Source: Leuctra nigra (lineage: Eukaryota; Arthropoda; Insecta; Plecoptera; Leuctridae). From it: DNA of 64,000 nucleotides. The notes beneath the pieces were generated by a model. It saw nothing but the letters and a program-made list of their open reading frames with translations, did no database searches and was not told the origin of the DNA. Shown here one piece after another: positions 56,101 through 63,613 of the stretch; positions within the stretch are counted from its first letter, which is position 1; each line of letters opens with the position of its first letter. The DNA lies in the NCBI GenBank assembly GCA_934045905.1, contig OW203762.1:3658001-3722000 (forward strand), given 5' to 3'. The position numbers were made by a program, and so were the translations under genes.

Positions 56101-56168
56101 CTATTTCTGTTTCTGCTGCAGTCAAAAACACATGGGCTGGGCCTACTCTCCGCTAGTAGTTTTTTACT
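53103..56168 (-). CDS. ORF2 of element C: endonuclease plus reverse transcriptase
   Basis: Open from 56168 to the stop at 53103, about 1,020 codons, overlapping the end of ORF1 by 16 bases in the -1 frame. There is no ATG in the first part: the endonuclease begins F-N-A-Q-S-L (near 56055) with the frame already open well upstream, so translation must be coupled to ORF1. Endonuclease residues: I-T-E-S-H (Glu), V-G-D-F-N-I-D and F-S-D-H-R (Asp-His). RT: N-Y-R-P-I-N-M-L, Q-S-G-F-R-E-D-H, F-I-D-L-K-R-A-F-E (Glu in place of the usual final Asp), G-V-P-Q-G-S-V-L-G-P and catalytic L-Y-A-D-D. A C-terminal region with H-N-T-R-G-G-R follows. No stops or frameshifts. A possibly functional copy. Confidence 0.93.
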   Translation of the reverse strand, partial: SKKLLAESRPSPCVFDCSRNRNRFKTKIRNRHSSDIIYFNAQSLLNKFVEVEEYIVARRPKVVCITESHLTQEINDWEVDISGYRIIRCDSICRRTGGVLIYVTDSIGFHIIENETVGKTWWALTIRLVKGGAISTLADIVLCVIYASPKLRKADIVSSLNNKLDLLLDLNCRIVVVGDFNIDLSKSTQYSRKMKEMLGENGILNMVDDFTRIAKLTGKDSGKTIVTRTLIDYVLVNNEDKHSFSVEVTDASFSDHRVIIINYGEAQGTKYETKYKTVTHRNYSQLLNTSVDRTLFQNTLKEKDWKENEAGEDINNMYNELINNIKEVIDEFVPEKTFRVRNISSSNVWFDKEVKLAIEKRKAALTEARGCDDSNKWNVYTRERNSVVSLIRKKKLDYYNRKIEENRASPKDMWRTLKLLYQGKTPHPKDEVLFNNKKVRGNDKIAETFNSYFIDSVAEIASSIVDNTGDFYPHDAVTAENNNVMNNFAQVSMEMIVKKVKHLKSSSPGEDGITDKILKLSLPTTRKYLTSCVNKSLRDGLVPDILKRVIIVPVPKTMKPIDGENYRPINMLSVVEKILEFIVKDQLVTFIKENNIIIETQSGFREDHGCETAIQLVVESIKSNLASNLFSLSVFIDLKRAFETIDRSILTMKLERFGFKGIVLEWIKSYLDMRYQRARYNNTFSSKTRNDFGVPQGSVLGPLFFILYINDIGSALKYCKIFLYADDALLVCSGSVWEEVVLQLKEDLSLLEGWLRKNKMKVNVSKTKAMIFCSKAKRRKHHNQIQDLDLVLESESVEVVQNFKYLGVILDQNISFKQHAEHILNKLARKVGLFRRINACLSFNSKILIYKSIVAPHIDYCSSVLFLLNKNEIQKLQKVQNIAMRSILWVNKYTSITKMCEALAFQTVKQRIVLNTLVLMHKIVNGIGPDYLSCKVSRIEEGHEHNTRGGRNVSITRVTSKFYENSVFNKGIKIYNRIPLAIRNIKEPQIFRRKCCSLIKGGNLVPGPQERVLFWDELGGP

Positions 56169-57871
56169 TCATTCTCCCTTGCCCCTATCACCAGCAGCTT
56201 CCTGCTCCATGCTTCTAATATGTTACCAAAAACATCATATCCCTTTGTGTTTAGGTGAAGTCCTTGTTTACCTATACAGTCCTGCGTAACCCAACCATTG
56301 GGATCCAGAAAGGACAGGCCTTCATCCTTTGCTACAGCTTCAATAGCATCATTGAATCTGTTTATGACACTTTGTGGAACATCATTTCTATATATAATGC
56401 CGCATAATCCAATATGTGGGACCTTCTCGTTGTACACAGACCTAATTTCAGCAATCATCTCTCTCAGTTCTTCAAACACATTGCGATTACTGACCCACCC
56501 TCGGACACTGTTAGTACCTACATGTACCATAAGCACCTCATCATTTTTTACCATCCTTGGGTTGATGTCACGCTTCATAACGGCCCCAAGTTGATCCACC
56601 CGGAGACCCGGGAAGCAGTTTACTTCAAAACCCTTTCCCTTCAGAAATTTTTCAGTATTTCTAATCATTGAGTCCCCAACAATTCGCACACGCTGTTGTT
56701 GTCCTTCCAGTTCTTCTTCCACCCCCCGTTTCTCACTTTGAGCACTTTGTTCTTCAGTCACTTCTCCTACCGGGGTCAGGTTCTCCTCCTCACTATTCAC
56801 CTGCACAGCTGGAACAGTCTGTATTTGGCTGTCCACACTACCAACATAATTTCTTGGTTTAGTATAAACGTCGAATTCTATGTTAGTGTTCCTGAACGTC
56901 GTTTCAATTGCATTCCGCACCCACCTCCACTTCAAATGATCATGTCCCGTCCCCAACTTCGGGATGGATACTTTCTTTATGTTATATTTTTTGCAATGCA
57001 ATTTTAACTCCAAGAGACATTTATGCAAGTCTGTCAGCCAGGGTTTATCCTTCCTCGACCTCTTCTTTGTTATCAGGTAGAAGATTTGCTTCTTTTGATC
57101 TTCATCTTCTGAAAGCTCGAGTACTGCCATCTCCCCTACCTTTTTTCTTTGGTCTCGGAGTTCCTTTACTTTACCAAATTTTGCTTTAATGTCCCGAGCA
57201 ATTCCCTTCTCCATCAGTAAGTCTTCCCCAACACAATGGGCAATTGGTGAATTTACTCCTTCCGCCAGAAGATCTCCATGAATGAAGTTTATTTTAAAAC
57301 CCTTTTGGACCTTCGCTATTGGAGTCGGAGTCGGCGTCGGCTTCTTTATCTCTGGTAGTGACCTTCCTACTTGTAGCTCACTTAGTAGGGTAACCTGGTC
57401 ACTGAGTAGTTGGGCTCTTGACTGGATTTCACGGAATGTATTATCATTTGATTTACCAAGTTCAATGAACTTTAGATCCAGTTGCCTACTTTTGTCTTCC
57501 ATTTCTCGACTAAGGTTTGCTGAGGTTTGATACATTTCTTTGGATGTTTGTCTGATGTCATCATACGTTACTTGGATGAGCAAACTTATAGCGTCTAATC
57601 TTTCCCAGATATTATTGTACTCTGGGGAAGTAGAATCCTTCTTACACTCACAACCTCCCGCCGAACATAACCTACAAGTCCATGTGCTGAGCTTTTCAAT
57701 CTCTCCCACTTCACACAGTTCAATCTTCGCACATTTCCAATGAATCCAGTGGTCACAGCAGTCACACTGCACACCGTTGGCCACCTTTACTCTACAAACA
57801 CCACATTTATCATCTATTTTAACCCTAATTTTACTACTATTTCCTGCCGTAGACTCTTCTCCTACCGCCAT
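56153..57871 (-). CDS. ORF1 of element C: PHD finger, coiled coil, TARG1-like macro domain, SGNH esterase
   Basis: 572 codons from the ATG at 57871; the open frame reads a few codons further up, but without a start codon. Residues 23-69 form a perfect C4HC3 PHD finger (C23, C26, C36, C39, H44, C47, C66, C69, with W64 before the last pair). Residues 85-165 are helical, coiled-coil-like. A (P-T)n linker leads to residues 192-338, a macro domain of the OARD1/TARG1 type: F-I-H-G-D-L-L, C-V-G-E-D, M-E-K-G-I-A, F-Y-L-I-T-K-K and L-G-T-G-H-D-H-L. K269 and D311 align with the catalytic Lys and Asp of TARG1. Residues 396-555 are an SGNH/GDSL hydrolase: G-D-S-M (S401), G-L-R, H-V-G-T-N-S (N454) and G-L-H-L-N (H539); the usual Asp of D-x-x-H appears to be Gln. 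PHD and esterase ORF1 domains are known for CR1 elements; the macro domain between them is unusual. Likely roles are RNP formation, chromatin targeting and removal of ADP-ribose marks, all inferred. Confidence 0.9.
   Translation of the reverse strand: MAVGEESTAGNSSKIRVKIDDKCGVCRVKVANGVQCDCCDHWIHWKCAKIELCEVGEIEKLSTWTCRLCSAGGCECKKDSTSPEYNNIWERLDAISLLIQVTYDDIRQTSKEMYQTSANLSREMEDKSRQLDLKFIELGKSNDNTFREIQSRAQLLSDQVTLLSELQVGRSLPEIKKPTPTPTPIAKVQKGFKINFIHGDLLAEGVNSPIAHCVGEDLLMEKGIARDIKAKFGKVKELRDQRKKVGEMAVLELSEDEDQKKQIFYLITKKRSRKDKPWLTDLHKCLLELKLHCKKYNIKKVSIPKLGTGHDHLKWRWVRNAIETTFRNTNIEFDVYTKPRNYVGSVDSQIQTVPAVQVNSEEENLTPVGEVTEEQSAQSEKRGVEEELEGQQQRVRIVGDSMIRNTEKFLKGKGFEVNCFPGLRVDQLGAVMKRDINPRMVKNDEVLMVHVGTNSVRGWVSNRNVFEELREMIAEIRSVYNEKVPHIGLCGIIYRNDVPQSVINRFNDAIEAVAKDEGLSFLDPNGWVTQDCIGKQGLHLNTKGYDVFGNILEAWSRKLLVIGARENEVKNY
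56159..56165 (-). promoter_or_regulatory. Candidate -1 ribosomal frameshift heptamer A AAA AAC
   Basis: ORF1 ends GTA AAA AAC TAC TAG. The heptamer A AAA AAC is in the correct X XXY YYZ register, three bases before the stop. A -1 slip leads directly into CTA CTA GCG of ORF2, whose frame stays open. A weak CTACT/AGTAG 5-bp hairpin follows; no strong stimulating structure could be judged by eye. Confidence 0.7.
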
Positions 57872-58382
57872 CTTGAATGTGTGCTTCAAAAAAGAGCACT
57901 TAGATTCATGGCGAATGCCAGCTTCAATCCTACAGCTGATATATTTTATAAAGACTCATGTAAACCTCTATTTAGAAGATTTAATATTTTACCTTTACCG
58001 TGCTTATATATTTACAGTGTCATAATACTTGTTGTAGCTGATAAAAATTTTGATCTCAAATGCAGCAGCACCCATAATTATAGTACTAGAAATAGAAACG
58101 CTTTAAAATCTGACCCTCACAAGCTTACAATGTTCACTAAGGATCCTCTTTATGCTGGTGCAAAATGTTTTAATGCTCTGCCATATTATATTCAAGTTGA
58201 AAGAGAAACAACATGTTTTAAAGTTATTTTAAAGAAATTTCTTATTGACCAGTGTTTCTACAAAGTAAAAGAATTTGTTCCCTATGTTTAAGAAAGATTT
58301 GTTATGTTATGTACGTATTGATTGACGATGCCCATATTTGTATTAATCTACGGGAAAATAAATAAACTTGAAACTTGAAACT

Positions 58383-59178
58383 CATGCTCAGACCGCACAT
58401 TTTCAGGAATGTATTTGTTATACCATCGTTCCCTGGGGCCTTGCCATTCTTGAGTTTCATAAGAATTTTTGAAATATTCGCCGCCCTCATGGTTATGGGC
58501 ATGCTGCCTCTACTTCCTGTTGAGATTTGGATTGTGCATGCTTGTCTCTCATTGAATACTTTGGCGTAATGAGCGTTAAGAGCGTTTGCCTTGTCAAGTG
58601 GACACGTGTGGGCTATTCCGTCGCTGTCCGTTAGGGATGGCAATGTCCTTTCAGTGACTTTCGAGTTGCGAATGTGTCTGTAGAGCATCGCCCAGCCATC
58701 CTTCGGGTCGCTGACCACCGACATGAGATGTTTATCGCGCGCAAGCCTCTTTTCCTTGTTGAGCTGCAGTCTTTTAAGTTTCAATGCACTTCTGTTTACT
58801 GGAGCGAACTTGCTTCTGTTGTACAGTTGCCGTGCCTGTCTCTTGAGCTTTTGTATTTTCTTACCAAAGTATGGAGGGTCGACGCTAATCCGTATTTTCT
58901 TACGAGGAATGAATTTAACCATTACCTCTTGGCAGATGTGTAATAGTTGCTTCCATTTCTCCTCGACGGGGCCGAGCTTAAGTGCCCATTCTTGATATTT
59001 ATTCCAAAGCTCCTCTTTCATAGCTGCTACATTTGCTTTCTTCCAACACCATACAAGTTTTGAAGCAGCTTTATCATCAGCGTTCAGGCCTTTGTCCATC
59101 AGCTCGACAAGGATGAGTTTATGATCGCTCATCCCGTCCGTGATTTCACTCCTGCTGATGCTTCCGGCAGGTTTGACA
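58383..59178 (-). pseudogene. Endonuclease end, linker and RT start of element A
   Basis: Part of the minus-strand ORF 58302-59444. Similarity to the relative at 10773-13346 begins at V-K-P-A-G (about 59175), includes the endonuclease motif D-G-M-S-D-H and the linker with P-R-K-K and P-P-Y-F-G-K-K-I, and ends at F-L-K-M-C-G-L-S-M, where element B enters (58382). The N-terminal about 85 codons of the ORF (up to 59444) are unrelated flanking DNA. Confidence 0.9.
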
Positions 59179-59904
59179 TGGTCTGGTGACAGGGAAAGTA
59201 ATTTAGTCATCGATTGAATGAAATTCGAGCTACTCGAAGTGAGCAATCGACTGTTCGAATCGAGGAGATAAGCAATAATCGACCATAATGGATCGATAAT
59301 CGCAAAATTAGATATACTATGGAAAGGTGTTGTTGAGAAAAATAAAACAAAAATAAAATACATATTTTTAAATACCAAACACCAATCGTAAGTAGAAAAA
59401 TCGGAATAAGTGGAAGAATCTAGAAACTGAACATACGAAATCAAGACAAAATTATCTACAACGAAGAGATTAATGTGTTATAATTCTCGTGCTTAATGAC
59501 CGTGAAACGTCATCATAAAATAGGCGAAGCAACATAAAATTAAATATAAGAAGAAAACGACTGAGAAAATAGTACATGAAATAATATAAAAATTAAATTA
59601 TATGCCAATACAATAATGAATTACGAATACAACCATAAAATACATTTATGAATGAAGTATACTACGTCATAAATTTACTTGGGTCATACCATATTAAAAT
59701 GGACGACAGTAACGATAGAGGAATCCTCCCATTGAAATTAAGATAAACAATTCGAAACACTTAAGAAAAAAATGTAAATTAACGAAACGATTTAATTAAA
59801 CGACTTTCAAGATCGATTTGTCATAATATAAACAACATCTCAATGAGGAGGCTTGTATTAGCCGGCGAAGGTGACATTGAGATATTTGAAATTACATGAA
59901 GCAA
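59179..59904. other. AT-rich DNA without a recognisable gene
   Basis: Spacer between elements A and E. There is no ORF worth naming and no repeat that I could detect. Confidence 0.5.
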
Positions 59905-60577
59905 ATATAGAATAGAATAGAATTTCTTTATTTGTATTATACAATACATAAAGGCGAGGTTCACATACATGTTGTGTTCTTCCACCCTGCCTGATTATAA
60001 TAATATTTACAATAAATAAATGTACTATTAATTCTAACAGCCATAGTAATTGGTTATTTAAATACTTAATAATAATAATTAATGATAATAATAACAATGA
60101 TAGAAAGAAGGTACATGTTAGGTATACATGTTATAATGTTAGGTACAGTAGGTACCTATATCTATCCTAATTTACTAACTTAGATCATGATATTTAAGTT
60201 AATGGTAGATAGTTTGTTCCAGTCTTATTCTAGTTATTGTTATGATTGTAATATAATAATATTAATTTTGATTGTGCCATGCTCTGGAGTGTAGCATTTT
60301 AACTAATAACCGTCCGCATCAGTCTTCGCTTAAATTAGTTATAGATTAATATTTCACTTTTATGTACACTAAAATAACAAACTAATGCCACGCTCGAGAC
60401 TCTGGAGTGTAGCATTTTAACTAATATGTCCGCATCAGTCTTCGTTTAAATTAGTTATAGATTAATAATTCACTTTTATGTACCTACACTAAAATGACAA
60501 ACTAATAGATAAATAATAAACATTTTGATTGAAATAAGTTATCTACCTAAAAGAGATTTAATTATGCAAAGATTGCT

Positions 60578-63500
60578 CTAGGTAGTTGTATTAGGCATTA
60601 GGTGGTTTGTCTCTCCTAAGTATTCTTGTACAGAGTAGTATGCTTTTGAAATTAGGAAGTCTTTTAGGTGATGTTTGAATACTTTACTGCTGGAATCTAG
60701 TTGGGATTTTATGGAGTTGGGGAGATTATTGAAGAGTTGACCACCAGCATAGCTTGGTCCTTTTTTGAAGAGATGAAGATTGTGCATTATGTTATGAGAG
60801 TCATTTTTTCTTCGAGTATTATGTTCATGGACAGTGCTATTTTCGATGTTACTTTTTGATGTTATTTTTGCATAGATTATAGTTTTATATATATACAGGC
60901 TCGGGAGGGTTAGAATATGCAGGGCTTTGAAATGTTCTTTGCACGATTGCAGTTCAAAGTTTGGTTTACAAGACTCTTCACAAAGTTGTATGTTTTGATG
61001 ATGTGTTTTACATGGCTGTGGCTTGTTTATGTTCATTCTAATTCTAATTGCCTTTTTCTGAAGTGTAAAGATGCGTTGCATGTTTTTCTTGGAGGAGTTT
61101 CCCCATACCTGAATGGCATAGCCCATGTGAGACCCAATCAAACTGTGATATACGATAATTAAGAGTTCTTTGACGTTATATAACTTAAGTTTTCTGAGGA
61201 CATATAAATTTGAACTGATTTTTCTGCAGAGGTTGTGAGTATGTTCGCTCCAATTTAGATGGCTGTCTAATATAATGCCTAGGAAAGTTATATGGTATTC
61301 TTGGGTAATCTCGGTGTCCTTTGGTCCCATTCTGAATTTAATTTGCTCTGGTTCCATTTTCGAGGATTGGAATACTATGTGATTTGTTTTTGTTTCATTT
61401 ATTAAAAGATTATTGGTTTTCAGTCATTGCGATATTACATTTGACTCTATAAAGGCGTTGATTTCAAGTGAATTAAGAAGGAGATGGGAGGTACAAATTG
61501 TAGTGTCGTCTGCATATTTGATTATCTTAGTGTTTGGAGAGACTTTCGATTGGGCTATATCATTTATTAGGATTATGAATAATAAAGGGCCAAGAATTGA
61601 ACCTTGTGGTGCTCCCATTGAAATCTTTTTCACATCAGATTTAGTATGCAAGTTAGAATTATTTACATTATTTTTTACCTCTACATATTGTTCTCGATCG
61701 GTGAGATATGAATGAATCCATTGTAGAGTAGGTCCTTTTATGCCATAAGAAAATAGTTTACTGATAAGTATGTTAAAGTCGAGGCAATCAAAGGCCTTAG
61801 CAAGGTCTAAAAATATTGCTGCTACCTTTTTTTTCTGGTCTAATTATAAAATTATATGATCGACAAATGTGCAAATTGCAGTTTCCGTCGAGCGGCCTTT
61901 CCGGAAGCCGTGCTGTTCGTCTGCTAATAGGGAGTTTGATTCTAGGTGTTCTGTGAGTCTATTTAACATTGCGGTTTCAAATATTTTGGAGATTGCGTTT
62001 AGGAGAGAGATTGGTCGGTAATTTTCTTTACTTTTCGAGTCACCTTTCTTTTTATACAGGGGAGTTATTTTTGCCGTTTTAGCGCCTTGAGGAAAAATAC
62101 CCTCTGAGAATGAAACATTTATGAGATATGCAAGGGGAGCAGCTAGGGAGGATGCACATTTTCTAAGTATGAATGGGGGTATGCCGTCCGGACCAGCCGA
62201 TCGTTTGGGCTTTAGTTTCCACATGATTTCTTTCACTTCTCTAATAGTTACTGGCTTTAAATCCATGATGCAATCGGTTTCAGGAAGTGGCTTAAAGACT
62301 TCATAGTGTTTTTTCGGCTCAGTTTTTACAAGGTTTGGAGCAATTGTAGTAAAGTAGTTATTTAGTAGATTTGCAATCTCTATAGGGTTGTTGTATTCGC
62401 TGCCTGAATCGACTAAAGTTATGTTTCTGTGTCCTTTACCTTTTTGATTTTTTGTCTCTCTTTCTCGATTTATTATTTGCCAAGTTGTTTTACTAATGTT
62501 TTCACATGTTTTGAGCGTATCTTTTATGTTTGTTATTTTTGTTTTTCTGATAAGTTTTTTGTATTTTACTTTAGTGGCTTTAAGCTCTTTTTGGTTTGAT
62601 AACGACGGATTTCGTTTTGATTGAAGCGCAATCTTCTTCATTTTATTTCTTAGTTGGAGGATATCAGTTGTGATCCATGTATTGTGTTGTTTTCTGTTTG
62701 CGTTACTTCTAGTTTTATATCTCTTCAGAGGGAATGACTCATTGAATGCTGTTTTTACTATATCAGTGAAGGTGTTGTATTTGCTAGTTATTGATTGACT
62801 TTCTTCCAGACTTTCCCAATTTTGACTCATGAGTTTTTTATTGAATGATTGAATATTAGTTTTGTTTAGTTTTCTCGATTCTGTGTATTCCTGATTCTTT
62901 TTAGGTGATTTTTGATTGGTTTCATGAGTGTTTAGTAAAATGATTGATTGGGCCTCGTGATCTGATATGGCTGTGGTGATTACACTAGACTTAAACATAT
63001 GAGTGTCGAGATTTGTGATGATGTTGTCTATACAAGTGCTGGATGTGCCTTTTCCTGTGGATGCTATCCTGGTTGGAGTGTCTATCGTGAGTTTGAGATG
63101 ATGTGAATTTAAGATATCGGTCATTTGTTTGGTGGCGGAGTTTTCAACTAGAAAATTTATGTTGAAATCTCCAACAATGATAAGTTTTTCTTTTCCATGG
63201 CAAAGCTCATCTAGCAACTCAGCGAAGGCATTGAAAAATGATTGTAGATTTCCTGTCGGAGCTCGGTACATTGCAACTAAAATGTGATTTTTCTGTTTGA
63301 ATCTGAATTTGCATGCTGTGCATTCTAAATGTTTTTCAGAGATTACATTTATACTCGAGATTTTATATTCATCTATGTTTATGTTTTCGTTAGAGTAAAT
63401 AGCAACGCCCCCCCCCCCCCTTTCGAGTTTGTACGGCAAAAGCTGGCCTTGCAGGTGAAGCCGTTTATATCATGTTTTAGAAAATGTTCTGTGAAGCAGA

Positions 63501-63579
63501 TTATATCGGGGTTTTCCTCGACCATGAGGATGTCTAACTGGTCAATTTTGTTTGTAATAGTTCTGATGTTTTGGTGCAT
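60578..63579 (-). pseudogene. ORF2 of element E: endonuclease plus reverse transcriptase, disabled
   Basis: Begins M-H-Q-N-I-R at 63579. Endonuclease: F-T-E-H-F, V-G-D-F-N-I-N and A-I-S-D-H. RT: N-Y-R-P-I-S-L-L, Q-H-G-F-R-K-G-R-S, L-D-L-A-K-A-F-D, G-A-P-Q-G-S-I-L-G-P, Y-A-D-D, and an end Y-Y-S-V-Q-E-Y-L. Defects: a frameshift in a run of 13 G (63408-63420), an in-frame TAA at 61844-61846, and an in-frame TGA at 61424-61426 where relatives have a residue such as Trp. The frames on both sides of each stop agree, so they are point mutations. Confidence 0.9.
63408..63420. repeat. Homopolymer run of 13 C (G on the coding strand)
   Basis: Lies in the G-G-G-G-V-A-I-Y segment of the endonuclease of element E. 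The reading frame changes across it, so it is either a real slippage mutation or a base-calling error. Confidence 0.95.
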
Positions 63580-63613
63580 TATTTTAATATTTTTTGTGGG
63601 GCTGGAGGATTGG

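Larger units (their letters stand above)
52806..57883 (-). mobile_element. Non-LTR retrotransposon C (CR1-like), near full length, innermost of the nest
   Basis: About 5.08 kb with two long overlapping ORFs and no disabling mutation seen. It starts 12 bases before the ORF1 ATG (possibly a short 5' truncation of the UTR), and ends after a 3' UTR of about 300 bp in (CTA)n at 52806-52820. It is flanked by CTT, the only duplication visible (52803-52805 and 57884-57886). PHD-plus-esterase ORF1 architecture and short-repeat 3' ends point to the CR1 group; the clade needs a tree. Confidence 0.92.
51931..58291 (+). pseudogene. Reverse transcriptase of element B, split by element C
   Basis: The first segment (51931-52805) enters at N-D-N-Q-H-G-F-T-K-G-K-S and shows Y-D-F-T-K-A-F-D, G-V-P-Q-G-S-T-L-A-P and F-A-D-D. 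It breaks after S-R-L-F-T-L. The second segment (57884-58291) continues at L-Q-K-R-A-L-R-F-M and runs to the stop at 58291 through H-N-Y-S-T-R-N and C-F-N-A-L-P. The four valine codons ending the first open frame belong to the tail of element C. Apart from the insertion, the frame is intact. Confidence 0.9.
51931..58382 (+). mobile_element. Non-LTR retrotransposon B, inserted in A and itself interrupted by C
   Basis: Plus-strand, 5'-truncated element: 51931-52805 and 57884-58382, split by element C. It ends in a (TTGAAAC)n tail at 58366-58382. The left junction with A carries extra partial copies of GATTGCCAT (51904-51929), as if the joint was patched by slippage. Only CAT is shared by the two A flanks. 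Total B sequence is about 1.37 kb. Confidence 0.88.
49376..59178 (-). mobile_element. Non-LTR retrotransposon A, outermost of a three-level nest
   Basis: Two parts of one minus-strand element: 58383-59178 (endonuclease end to RT start) and 49376-51912 (rest of RT and 3' UTR). Between them element B is inserted. Both parts align with the element at 10365-13347, which is continuous across this point. The 3' UTR is about 1.1 kb, AT-rich, with (AAT)n runs near 49475, 49545 and 50093. It ends with a TTTCAATTTATTTCAATTTA-type tail on the plus strand and shares the terminal block TACTACAGTGGTAAGGTAT with that relative. The 5' end is truncated inside the endonuclease at about 59178. Confidence 0.88.

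Noticed and set aside
59179..59444. N-terminal part of the ORF at 58302-59444 as a protein domain
   Set aside because: Similarity to the related element starts only at about 59175; the upstream codons are flanking DNA that happens to be open.
61424..61426. Readthrough or recoded stop in element E
   Set aside because: A second in-frame stop and a frameshift exist in the same ORF, so ordinary decay explains it.
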